Shown one piece after another: positions 19,501 through 26,980 of a DNA stretch of 64,000 nt. The DNA lies in the NCBI RefSeq assembly GCF_014378035.1, contig NZ_JACMOM010000029.1:1-64000 (forward strand), written 5' to 3'. The stretch comes from Aeromicrobium sp. GTDB taxonomy: Bacteria > Actinomycetota > Actinomycetes > Propionibacteriales > Nocardioidaceae. The stretch's first letter is position 1, and every line of letters begins with the position of its first letter. Under the pieces are notes generated by a model. It did not search any database. It was not told the origin of the DNA and saw only the letters and a list, made by a program, of their open reading frames with translations. The translations under genes and the position numbers were made by a program.

Positions 19501-19902
19501 GTCGCCGGGCTCGCGTACGTACAGGACCTGAACCCTGCGCCCGTCTGTCCCGTCGCCCACACACGCTGGTGCCACATGGGCGGGGTACCCGGGGATGACG
19601 GAAGGTCCGGACGGAAAATATGACGATGACGACCGGGCGGTGGAGCTGGGCGGCGTCCCGTCCGTGGAGGTCTCCTCGGCGTCGATGCCGGACGCTTTGC
19701 GCAGGGAAGCCGTGTCGGTGGGGTCATCGGCGTGCACCCCGACCGGGAGGCCCTCCTCGTTGATCGTGACGAGTGCGGGTGCGCCGTCCCCGTCTGTAGC
19801 GGAGGTGGTGGCGGCGGATGCGGTGGCGGCCGGCAGAGCGGACACGAGTAGCAGGCTGGAGAGTGCGAGACCGAAAATGGTTCGAGCTGTTGCGGGCAAC
19901 AC
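16546..19902 (-). CDS. secreted zinc metalloprotease with Ig-like and three fibronectin type III domains
   Basis: The protein has 1118 residues from a GTG at 19902 that follows GAAAGGA. The track adds 39 unsupported codons. A signal peptide ends near ATASA (residue 30). The catalytic region holds HELIH at 274-278 (HExxH), followed by GGVMGGAPNATLHGHCTDAGDPMCYDD, which resembles a metzincin third-ligand and Met-turn region. After it come several Ig/PKD-like beta domains. Three FnIII repeats finish the protein, each with an S-x-T-x-Y-x-V-x-V pattern. The last ends at the C-terminus, with no sortase signal or anchor, so the enzyme is probably released. Its target is unknown. Confidence 0.88.
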   Translation of the reverse strand: MLPATARTIFGLALSSLLLVSALPAATASAATTSATDGDGAPALVTINEEGLPVGVHADDPTDTASLRKASGIDAEETSTDGTPPSSTARSSSSYFPSGPSVIPGYPAHVAPACVGDGTDGRRVQVLYVREPGDTSRMEELRASFLNEVAQVDDLFSYGSAVAGQSRRVRWYSDSTCQPVIQEVVLASGGLSADHASLSQQLRSAGYNNGLYKYLVFAEGTRLGGRTCGLGNFYQDVTPGPSNYNNGGVGYIPTVARVDAICWFSNSSQAVTTHELIHTLGGVMGGAPNATLHGHCTDAGDPMCYDDGSGMPMRSVCSQTGAALQLDCNKDDYFNVAPPAGSYLAANWNTANSMFLTTVADPGDPWASAQMSVNPSPAMTGVDASVLITGAPEGTTVSWSQRNTGCTLKDGGSSTWGIRGVLNCSVFALPSSSSTGTVPVVATLTNPTLPTTSRTLNVRVDRSARPVPVVTPPAEIRANVPTTITATAPGVGPLTWTWTAFDGGSCILSGQKTPSVTITCPDASAGKTLSINVTAESADYQNGGVLLQIPVTEQYQTSAAIVGPTGVKTGTEYTYTAVVKDPPPDQTVAYSWTDSKGAIISRADQDTVVVKPTSDGLGTLTLTATVSTTSSPKTLTTTRDYTATTAYTVAVTASRESVTSGSSVTFTATPSGGPLYARSDYQWKLSGAAFAADCATSTNTGSPLPLLRPAPYSGQMTPTVTATNRQSQETATGSHTVQVTEVPFTARFSMAPTSVVANNQPGTFTVSASAPATFGWVATPASCVVVVSNVYQTPTSASAQVTCPVSVSGAVGLQVTAKESGSARSQTISSSMQVAEAPRAPLAPANVSVTAATTTTMNISWSKSAGASGYVIRYDNSAGVTTVRTVGDGSWTSLTGLTPSSTYVVSVSAVGNGQESPRSPTVTGTTLTPPPPPPVPAAPGGVKMKTRTVTTMTPQWSKSAYATSYIVYYGTKSNGASAAYKTVGNVAYYKLTGLRAGTRYYVRVVAVSATAKRSGYSSLVGMTTVADHRPGKPGTPRLLSRSGSTLKFYWARPSYAYRYRFYYGTRSDGRYARYKNVKLNSYTLSGLSRHKKYYVSVVAYSEGGLAGPASTRVSGTTS

Positions 19903-20051
19903 GAGCGAAGGAATCCTTTCGGGACTTTCTTGAGGAAGGGGTGCCTGTGACTGTGCCCGCAGTCGGCCCCAGATCAGTGATGTGCTGTGAGTTGTGCTGC
20001 CGTGTTCGCGAACGCGCACCTAGGGTGACACGACAGCGGGTCACCGAGTAG

Positions 20052-20222
20052 CGGTTCGGGAGTACTGACCCCAACCAGGCGGATGTGCCTGCCCCAGCGC
20101 GCGGCGCCAGCACTGTCACAGTGGCGTTGTACTACGGCAGCGAGACCACCACCGACCCAGCCTCGTTCGACATCGACTCGGTCACTCGAAGGTGGTGGAG
20201 AACCACTTGCCTGTTGTCGTGA
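20052..20222 (+). pseudogene. possible gene remnant upstream of tRNA-Lys
   Basis: An open frame of 56 codons lies between TAG (20049-20051) and TGA. It reads protein-like (ASTVTVALYYGSETTT, DPASFDIDSVTRRWW) but has no convincing start or ribosome binding site. It may be the end of a decayed secreted-protein gene. The rest of the 429-base gap 19903-20331 shows no gene. Confidence 0.25.
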
Positions 20223-20331
20223 GGGTTCTCCGTGGGCACCGGCCCGCCGAGACCGCCCCTTCTGCGATACTCGCTCTCGGGCGTGGCGGAATTCTCCGGA
20301 AGGTTCTTCGGATCATTGTCGCTGTGTCCCG

Positions 20332-20404
20332 GGGCCCCTAGCTCAATTGGCAGAGCAGCGGACTTTTAATCCGCGGGTTGTCGGTTCGAGTCCGACGGGG
20401 CCCA
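20332..20404 (+). tRNA. tRNA-Lys (anticodon TTT)
   Basis: A 73-base cloverleaf can be folded by eye. Acceptor GGGCCCC pairs with GGGGCCC, with discriminator A404. The D arm is GCTC-AATTGGCAG-GAGC-like. The anticodon stem GCGGA/TCCGC encloses loop CTTTTAA (anticodon TTT). The T arm GTCGG/CCGAC encloses TTCGAGT. CCA is not encoded (CCC follows). tRNA ends are common integration sites, but I see no second copy of its 3' end in the window. Confidence 0.97.
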
Positions 20405-20482
20405 CCCGCAACCGCGACTGTTCCGATCTTGTCCGCGGCGTCACCGCTTGCAGCGGGGCCGCAGTTGTTGTCTGATTCCTGC

Positions 20483-20809
20483 ATGCCTCAGCCTCAGCCA
20501 GAAGACGTGACAGACGCCGAGCGATGGATGGTGATCGGCGCTCGCCGCTGGCGTCGCACCGACCCGAGCCTGCCGACGGAGCTCGTCGACGCATTGAAGT
20601 CCCACCTCGGCAGAGGTCGCTCCGGCGTCCGCTCAGCGAAGCTACGTGACGACGAGGGCGGGGTCGTGATGGCGCGACGGCGCGTCGACCTCGCGAAGCA
20701 TGGTCTCGGCGAACGGGGACCCGCGTGGTGGGACGACGATGGGGCAGCGCGTCTGCGTCGCGCGCATGAGGCCCTGACCAAGCCCGCCGACCTCGACGGG
20801 GAACGCTGA
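20483..20809 (+). CDS. small conserved actinobacterial protein, function unknown
   Basis: The protein has 108 residues from an ATG at 20483. The track ORF starts inside the tRNA. It is basic, tryptophan-rich and soluble, with AERWMVIGARRWRRTDPSLPTELVDAL near the start and RRVDLAKHGLGERGPAWWDDD near the end. The RRWR-TDP-(I/L)P and K-x-x-L-G-E-R-G-x-x-W-W pattern recurs in small proteins of actinobacteria and other phyla with no assigned role, as far as I recall. It ends before a strong hairpin terminator. Confidence 0.72.
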   Translation: MPQPQPEDVTDAERWMVIGARRWRRTDPSLPTELVDALKSHLGRGRSGVRSAKLRDDEGGVVMARRRVDLAKHGLGERGPAWWDDDGAARLRRAHEALTKPADLDGER

Positions 20810-20886
20810 TCCAAGCGGTCTTGACACCAGCCCTGGCTCACGGAACATCCGGTGATCGCGTGGAACGTCGTGCGGCCGACGGCATG

Positions 20887-20919
20887 GGCCGCACCGAGCA
20901 ATGGCTGCTCGGTGCGGCC
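20887..20919. terminator. bidirectional hairpin terminator
   Basis: A perfect 14-bp stem (GGCCGCACCGAGCA and its complement) has a 5-base loop. It lies between the convergent small-protein gene and the SSADH-like gene. There is no long T-run, which is normal for high-GC actinobacteria. Confidence 0.8.
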
Positions 20920-20929
20920 TGCAGCCTTC

Positions 20930-22318
20930 TCAGTCGGCGACGTAGAACATCCGCTTGTTGACGAACTCGTCCATGCCGAGCGGGCCGAGCTCGCGTCCGA
21001 AGCCCGAACGCTTGACGCCCCCGAAGGGCACCTCGGCACCTTCCCCAGCGGGTGTATTGACATTCGACATGCCGACGTCGAGCCGCTCGGCCATAGCCTT
21101 TGCGCGGGCCGGGTCTGTACTGAACACCGCACCGCCCAGTCCGTAGGTCGTGTCATTGGCCAGCGCAAGGGCCTCCTCGTCGCTCGAGACCGAATAGACC
21201 ACGGCGACCGGACCGAACAGCTCTTCTCTGTACGCCCGCATGTCCTTGGTGATGCCGCTCAGCACCGCGGGTGAGTAGTACGCGGCGGGGCCTTCGCCCA
21301 GCTCTCCGCCGGCATGGAGCGTGGCGCCCTTGCTCACGGCGTCGTCGACCTGCTCGGCAAGGCTCTCCGCCGCCCTGCGCGACGACATCGGCGCGAAGGT
21401 GCCCTCGGTGTCCTCGGCCGGGTTGCCCGGGCGCAGGCCACGAGCGTGCTCGGTGAGCTTGGCAACGAAGCCGTCGAAGATGTCGTCCATCACGATCATG
21501 CGCTTGTTGGAGTTGCACGCCTGGCCCGTGTTGCCGATACGGGTCTCCCACGCGGTGGCAGCAGACTCGTCGATGTCGTTGCTGTCGAGGATCACGTACG
21601 GGTCGGAACCGCCGAGCTCAAGGACGCACTTTTTCAGGTTCTTGCCCGCCAGTGACGCCACGACGGCGCCGGCGCGCTCGGACCCGGTGAGCGAGACACC
21701 CTGGATGCGAGGGTCGGAGATGATCTGCTCGATCTGTGGGTGCGAGGCAAAGATGTTGACGTAGGCGCCGTGCGGCAGCCCGGCATCCTCCATGATCTGC
21801 TGGATCGCCAGGGCTGAACGGGGCACCGACTCAGCGTGCTTGAGGATGATCGTGTTGCCCAGCATCAGGTTGGGCGCCGCGAACCGTGCCACCTGGTAGA
21901 AGGGATAGTTCCACGGCATGATGCCCAGCAGCGGGCCGACGGGCAGCTTCTGCACCACGGCAGTGCCACCGGAGAAGGTCTTGATCGGCTGATCGGCCGC
22001 GAGGGTCGGACCCTCCGTCGCGAAGTAGCCGAAGATCTCACCGCTGAACTCGGCCTCGCCGACGGCCTCTGCCAATGGCTTACCCATCTCCTCGGTGGCG
22101 ATCGCGCCAAGCTCGGCCGCGCGCTCGATGAACAAGGCGGACACGCGCTTGACGACCTCGGCGCGCTCGGCGATCGGCACGTCCTTCCAGATCGTGGAGG
22201 CCTCGTGCGCTGAGGTGATCGCCGCGTCGACTTCAGCGTCGGTCGCAGTGTCGAAGGTCTCGACCACCTCGCCTGTCGCGGGATTGACAACCTGGTAGGT
22301 CGGACTCGTGCTCGTCAT
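20930..22318 (-). CDS. gabD: NAD(P)-dependent succinate-semialdehyde dehydrogenase family aldehyde dehydrogenase
   Basis: This 462-residue ALDH has its catalytic cysteine at residue 268 in NTGQACNSNKRM and the general-base glutamate in LELGGSDPYVIL. The short length and the SN-K-R pattern after the cysteine match the SSADH-I subgroup that oxidises succinate semialdehyde to succinate. The ATG at 22318 has AAGGAG seven bases upstream. No GABA transaminase lies next to it. It might also finish the amine pathway at 32-42 kb if that yields GABA or succinate semialdehyde, but this is only a possibility. Confidence 0.85.
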   Translation of the reverse strand: MTSTSPTYQVVNPATGEVVETFDTATDAEVDAAITSAHEASTIWKDVPIAERAEVVKRVSALFIERAAELGAIATEEMGKPLAEAVGEAEFSGEIFGYFATEGPTLAADQPIKTFSGGTAVVQKLPVGPLLGIMPWNYPFYQVARFAAPNLMLGNTIILKHAESVPRSALAIQQIMEDAGLPHGAYVNIFASHPQIEQIISDPRIQGVSLTGSERAGAVVASLAGKNLKKCVLELGGSDPYVILDSNDIDESAATAWETRIGNTGQACNSNKRMIVMDDIFDGFVAKLTEHARGLRPGNPAEDTEGTFAPMSSRRAAESLAEQVDDAVSKGATLHAGGELGEGPAAYYSPAVLSGITKDMRAYREELFGPVAVVYSVSSDEEALALANDTTYGLGGAVFSTDPARAKAMAERLDVGMSNVNTPAGEGAEVPFGGVKRSGFGRELGPLGMDEFVNKRMFYVAD

Positions 22319-22351
22319 CGCATTGCTCCTTCGGAAGGGTTCACGAAGAAG

Positions 22352-24031
22352 TCAAGCATGCGGCGGGGGCTTTGGCGTGTGCAGCCCGACGATCGCTTCG
22401 TCGACCGAGGCGAACAGATGGTCTTCACCGATGCGCTGCAGCAAGCCGCTGCGTTCGAGGCTGCCGCGGACGTGGTCGCCGGTCCTGGCCATCGCGAAGG
22501 TGATGCCGCGATGCTCGAGGTGGTCGAGCACCTGCCGCAGCGCACGACTGCCGGTGTAGTCAAGGTCGCTCATCCCGATGACGTCGAGCACGACGAGGTC
22601 GAGGGGTGCGTCGGCACGGTCGATCCCGGCGATCATCTCGGTGCGGAAGCGGATCGCGTTGGCGTACCAGAGAGGTGTCGCGAACAGGACCACGAGCACG
22701 CCTGGAGTGGGTGCCGCGCGATCGGCATCGTTGACCGGCGCCCAGCTCGTCGTCGCCGGTATACGACCCAGGACGTGCAGCTGCGGGCGTGCACTGAGGC
22801 GGGTCCGGTCGAGGATGGCCAGGGCGACGGCGACGCCGATGCCCTGCTCGACGCCGACGAGGGCGACGGTGAGCAGCGTGACCAGTGCGAGGGCGAGTTC
22901 GATGCGGTCGAACCGGGCGATGTCGATGATGTCCCCGACCCGGAACATGCGGAAGGCGACGATGATCAGGACCGCGGCGAGCGTTGCCAGAGGCAGGTTC
23001 TGGAGCAGACCGGCCGCCGGGATGAGCAGCACCACCGCAGCAGCAGCGGCGAGGCCGGCCACCTGTGAACGTCCCGACGCAAGGGCAACGGCCGCCGTCC
23101 GCGGCGGGCTCGCATTGACCGGGAACGCGCCGAGGAGACCCGCCAGCACGTTGCCGAACCCGACGCCGACGAAGTCACGGTTGACGTCGGCCTCGTGCCC
23201 TCCCCCACCGGCGAAGGCGCGCGTCGTCGCTGCGGTCTGGCTGACCACGACGAGCGCCACGACCACGGCCACCGGGATGACACTGCGCAGCGTCGACCAC
23301 GACACGCCCGTCACTCCGATGTCGGGCGCACCGTGTGCCAGCGGGCCTAGCACCGTGACCCCGTGGCGCTCCAGGCCCAGGATGCCCACCCCGACCGTCG
23401 TCACGACGAGTCCTATCAACGCGCCCGGTATGCGGCGGTCGAGGCGTTCGGCGACGAACACGATCGCCAGCATTCCCACACCGATGCCCACCGCCGCGCC
23501 GCTGACCTCGTCGATGTGGCCGGCGACGAAGCGGAGCCGGTGCAAGGTGCTCCCGTTGACACCGGGAAGTCCGAGCAGGTCGGGCAGCTGGCGCACGACG
23601 ATGATCACCGCGACCCCGGCGAGGAAGCCGCTGATGATCGGGGCGGACAGGAACTCCGCGATCCACCCGAGGCGCATGAGCCCCACGAGCGCCACGATGA
23701 CCCCGACAGCGACGGCGAGGATGCCCACCAGCGCGATGTAGGACGACGAGCCCGCCACGGCCAGGCTGCCGATGCCGACCGCAAAGAGCGGGGCGATCGT
23801 CGAGTCGGCGCCGACCGACAGCTGTGGGCTGGACCCCAGCATCGCGAAGACCACCGTGGCGGCGATGAAGGCGTAGAGCCCGGTGACCGGTGGCATGCCA
23901 GCGAGCCGCGCCGTGGCCAGCTGTTCGGGCACGGCGATCACGAGAAGCGCGGCCGCAGCACCCAGATCGGCGACTGCCCACGAGCGTCGGTAGCCCCTCA
24001 TCGACGTGAAGAGTGCGGGTGAGGGGCTCAC
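22352..24031 (-). CDS. SulP family anion permease with STAS domain
   Basis: This 559-residue SLC26/SulP carrier has about 12-14 helices, starting LGAAAALLVIAVPEQLATARLAGMPPVTGLYA, a typical SulP first-helix region. The last 120 residues form a STAS domain with the DLVVLDVIGMSDLDYTGSRALRQVLDHLEHRGITFA phosphoserine-type loop. The transported anion (sulfate, bicarbonate or a dicarboxylate) cannot be told from sequence alone. The GTG start at 24031 is the track choice, and the ATG of MRGYRRSW at residue 11 is plausible. Confidence 0.92.
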   Translation of the reverse strand: MSPSPALFTSMRGYRRSWAVADLGAAAALLVIAVPEQLATARLAGMPPVTGLYAFIAATVVFAMLGSSPQLSVGADSTIAPLFAVGIGSLAVAGSSSYIALVGILAVAVGVIVALVGLMRLGWIAEFLSAPIISGFLAGVAVIIVVRQLPDLLGLPGVNGSTLHRLRFVAGHIDEVSGAAVGIGVGMLAIVFVAERLDRRIPGALIGLVVTTVGVGILGLERHGVTVLGPLAHGAPDIGVTGVSWSTLRSVIPVAVVVALVVVSQTAATTRAFAGGGGHEADVNRDFVGVGFGNVLAGLLGAFPVNASPPRTAAVALASGRSQVAGLAAAAAVVLLIPAAGLLQNLPLATLAAVLIIVAFRMFRVGDIIDIARFDRIELALALVTLLTVALVGVEQGIGVAVALAILDRTRLSARPQLHVLGRIPATTSWAPVNDADRAAPTPGVLVVLFATPLWYANAIRFRTEMIAGIDRADAPLDLVVLDVIGMSDLDYTGSRALRQVLDHLEHRGITFAMARTGDHVRGSLERSGLLQRIGEDHLFASVDEAIVGLHTPKPPPHA

Positions 24032-24038
24032 CGGCCCA

Positions 24039-24152
24039 TCATCGCTGCTGCGTCAACCCGCCAACGCCGATCGGCCGCGGTCCCCCTTTCGACGCCAGCA
24101 TCGTCAGCCATGTCGCCTGCTCCTCGTCCGACAACCAGCTCTCATCCAGCAT
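24039..24152 (-). pseudogene. remnant of a MarR-type regulator N-terminus
   Basis: An ATG-started frame of 37 codons reads MLDESWLSDEEQATWLTML and then turns into unrelated sequence. W-L-(S/D)-D-E-E-Q-x-x-W-x-x-x-L is the usual opening of MarR-family regulators. It has no clear ribosome binding site and stops after less than a quarter of a MarR protein. It is probably a deletion scar between the amidohydrolase and SulP genes. It is too short for the ORF track. Confidence 0.35.
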
Positions 24153-24198
24153 CAGGGCACGGACACGTGCGCGTCCGCTCCAAGGTCGATCGAGCTGT

Positions 24199-25851
24199 TC
24201 AGTTGCGGTCGAACACCTTCACGCCATCGACCCACGTCTGCGCGACCCGCGCCGACGCGATCTGGCTGCTGTCCATCGCGAGGATGTCGGCGTCGATCAC
24301 GGCGAGGTCAGCAGCCTTGCCCACCGCGATGGTGCCCGTGGTCGTGTCGCGACGGCTGACCCACGCGCTACCGGACGTGTAGGCGTCAATGGCCTCGACC
24401 ACGGTCAGCCCCTGCTCCGCCAGCAGCGGCTCGTACGTCCCTCCCGGCTCGGTCCGGTTGACCGCCACGTGGATGCCGAGCAGGGGGTCAGGCGACGAGA
24501 CCGGCCAGTCGCTACCGAACGCGAGCCGTCCGCCCGAGCGCAGCAGCGACCCGAAGACGTACTGCTGCCCGCGGGCAGGCCCGCTGAGGAACGGCAGGGT
24601 CAGCCCCACCATCTGCTCGTCGTGACACGCCCACAACGGCTGCGCGTTGGCGGTGACGTCGAGCTCGGCGAACCGCGAGACGTCGTCCGGGTGCACGATC
24701 TGGATGTGCGCGAGGTGGTGCCGGTTGCCGCGCCTGCCGTTGACGGTGATCGCGTGCTCCACCGCATCGAGGCTGTCGCGGACCGCCCGATCGCCCAGCG
24801 CGTGCACGTGCACCTGGAAGTCGTGGGCGTCGAGCAGCTGGACGTAGCGGGCAAGATCGCCGGCCTCGATGAAGCTGAGGCCGTGGTTGTCGGTCGGTTC
24901 GCCGTGTCGGTCGAGGTACGCGTCGATGACCGACGCCGTGCACGTCTCGCAGACACCGTCCTGCATGATCTTGACGCTGCCGGCGTCGAACCCTGCCGAC
25001 GCCGCCCGGGTGCGCCGCTCGAGCAGCTCCTCGATCTGTTCAGCCCCCCGTGCACGGTCCCACCACAGCGCTCCCACGACCTTGGCGGTCAGGCGTTCGC
25101 TCCCCTTCACCGACAGGTAGGTGTCGAGCGAGTCGGCCAGCCCGAGCCCCTCGCCCACGAGTGCGTCCTGCCAGCCGGTGATGCCGAAGGCGTGCAGGCG
25201 CGCCTGCGCCGTCAGCAGCGCGCTCTCGAGCTGGGCCGGCAGCGAGTCGGGGATCAGTGAACGTACGAGCTCCATCGCGCCCTCGTGCAGCGCGCCGGTC
25301 GGCTCGCCGTCGACGTCCCTCTCGATGCGTCCGTCGGCCGGGTCGGCCGTGGAGGCCGAGATGCCGGCGAGGCGGAGCGCGGCGGTACTGACCCACGCGC
25401 TGTGGTGGTCGCGGTTGGGCAGGAACACGAGCCGGTCACCCACCACCCGGTCAAGGGCGGCCGCCGTGGGCAGCCCACGGGGGAACGCCTCCATCGACCA
25501 TCCGCCGCCGAGGATCCATGCATCATCGGGGTTGGCCAGCGAGTACGTCTCGATGATGTCGAGGTAGTCGGCAGCCCTCTCGCCACCCGACAGGTCGCAC
25601 GAGCTCACCTCCAGACCGGCCTGCACCGGGTGGACGTGCGCATCGTGGAATCCGGGCAGCACCCATCGCCCGCCCAGGTCCACCGTCTGTGCCGACGCGT
25701 CAATGAGGTCGCTCATGCGCGACACGGGTCCCAGACCGGCGATGACACCCCCGCGCACCGCCATCGATTCGACACCGGCGGCCCCACGCCCATCGACATA
25801 GAAGTGCGCATTGGTCAGCAAGAGGTCCGACGACGAAATCCGAAGACTCAT
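24199..25851 (-). CDS. YtcJ-like amidohydrolase (amidohydrolase_3)
   Basis: The protein has 550 residues from an ATG at 25851. The track start at 25941 would run into the promoter of the divergent GGDEF gene. The metal-binding HDAHVHPVQAG lies near residue 65, a conserved HVHALGDRAVRDSLD block follows in the middle, and FGSDWPVSSPDPLLGIHVAVNR near the C-terminus holds the last metal aspartate. The family hydrolyses exocyclic amide or carbamate bonds with one or two metals, but most members have no known substrate. A CACATT -10 six bases before the ATG suggests a leaderless message. Confidence 0.88.
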   Translation of the reverse strand: MSLRISSSDLLLTNAHFYVDGRGAAGVESMAVRGGVIAGLGPVSRMSDLIDASAQTVDLGGRWVLPGFHDAHVHPVQAGLEVSSCDLSGGERAADYLDIIETYSLANPDDAWILGGGWSMEAFPRGLPTAAALDRVVGDRLVFLPNRDHHSAWVSTAALRLAGISASTADPADGRIERDVDGEPTGALHEGAMELVRSLIPDSLPAQLESALLTAQARLHAFGITGWQDALVGEGLGLADSLDTYLSVKGSERLTAKVVGALWWDRARGAEQIEELLERRTRAASAGFDAGSVKIMQDGVCETCTASVIDAYLDRHGEPTDNHGLSFIEAGDLARYVQLLDAHDFQVHVHALGDRAVRDSLDAVEHAITVNGRRGNRHHLAHIQIVHPDDVSRFAELDVTANAQPLWACHDEQMVGLTLPFLSGPARGQQYVFGSLLRSGGRLAFGSDWPVSSPDPLLGIHVAVNRTEPGGTYEPLLAEQGLTVVEAIDAYTSGSAWVSRRDTTTGTIAVGKAADLAVIDADILAMDSSQIASARVAQTWVDGVKVFDRN

Positions 25852-25945
25852 GCGCCCAATGTGACAGATTCCGTGGTCATACCCGTGGTCATCGTGAGAA
25901 TCTGCTGAAAACCCTGCCAAAACCGACTCCATCCGCAACACTTAT

Positions 25946-26890
25946 ATGGTGATGAAACGTACGGAGGTCGACGGTGCAGAGCACTTCACGGCCTCTGCGC
26001 GCAAGGTCGTCGACTATCTCAATGCGCACATGCCGATCTTGGACTGGTCGGTGTCGCGCGTCGCCGGTGGTGAGCAGGTTCGTGTCCACCTGCATCGCGC
26101 CGAGATCACCGACATCGGCAATCGCCGTCCTTGGCACGACACCTTCTGCAGGCGCATGGTCAACGGGGCCGCGCGCGTGCTGGTCGACTCGCAGGCCGAT
26201 CCGGACTACGCCGATCTGCCCGACGCCCAGGCCTTCCGCTCCTACGTGGGCTCGCCCATCACCGATGACGACGGCTCCGTCTTCGGGGTCCTGTGCGGGG
26301 TCGGCCGCGATGTCCTTGCCGGTCCTGATGCTGTCGATCTGGACCTCGTCGACCTGATGGGCGGCCTCCTCTCGTCGCAGCTCGCGATGGCGCGAGGTGC
26401 CGATCGCGAACGTCGTAACGCGCAGATGGCGGAAGCGCTCGCGCAGACTGACTCACTGACCGGGCTGACCAACCGGCGTGGCTGGGACCTGCTGGTGGCC
26501 GACGCGCAAGAACGTGTCGACGCCTACGGCGACCTTGTCGCGGTGGCCGTGATCGACCTCGACGGGTTGAAGGCGGTCAACGACGCCGAGGGGCACGGGG
26601 CCGGCGATGACGTGCTTCGCCGGGCTGGCAGCGCTTTGCGCTCCGTGGAGCAGCCTTCCGACCGGACCGCTCGCTACGGCGGCGACGAGTTCGCGATCCT
26701 CTCCAACAACGTCGCCAAGGCCGATCTCGACGCCCATTTCGCCGTCTTCATGCAGGCGCTCGCCGACCATGGTGTCAGCGCATCCATTGGCTACGCGTCG
26801 GTTGGCTCCGGCGTCATCGACCTGACCGACGCCTTCGCCAAGGCCGACGCCGTCATGTACGAGGCGAAGCACGAACGAAAGGCAAGCTGA
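25946..26890 (+). CDS. GAF-domain diguanylate cyclase
   Basis: This 314-residue soluble protein has an N-terminal GAF sensor (residues about 20-145, with DTFCRRMVNGAARVLVDSQADP and YVGSPITDDDGSVFGVLCG). A GGDEF domain follows with an intact GGDEF at 245-249 in ARYGGDEFAIL. It should make c-di-GMP from GTP. The upstream inhibitory I-site (RxxD) reads QPSD, so product inhibition is probably lost. Three in-frame starts (ATG, GTG, ATG) occur at 25946-25954. It is divergent from the amidohydrolase. Confidence 0.9.
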   Translation: MVMKRTEVDGAEHFTASARKVVDYLNAHMPILDWSVSRVAGGEQVRVHLHRAEITDIGNRRPWHDTFCRRMVNGAARVLVDSQADPDYADLPDAQAFRSYVGSPITDDDGSVFGVLCGVGRDVLAGPDAVDLDLVDLMGGLLSSQLAMARGADRERRNAQMAEALAQTDSLTGLTNRRGWDLLVADAQERVDAYGDLVAVAVIDLDGLKAVNDAEGHGAGDDVLRRAGSALRSVEQPSDRTARYGGDEFAILSNNVAKADLDAHFAVFMQALADHGVSASIGYASVGSGVIDLTDAFAKADAVMYEAKHERKAS

Positions 26891-26980
26891 CCACGGTCGC
26901 TCACTCCCGAGCGCACGGACCTGTGGCCCCGTAACCTCGGGTGGTGCTCAACTCGGAGCGCCGTTGTGGGAGGTGAGTCG

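Noticed and set aside
20332-20404. tRNA-Lys as an active integration site
   Set aside because: No integrase gene and no second copy of the tRNA 3' end were seen in the window.
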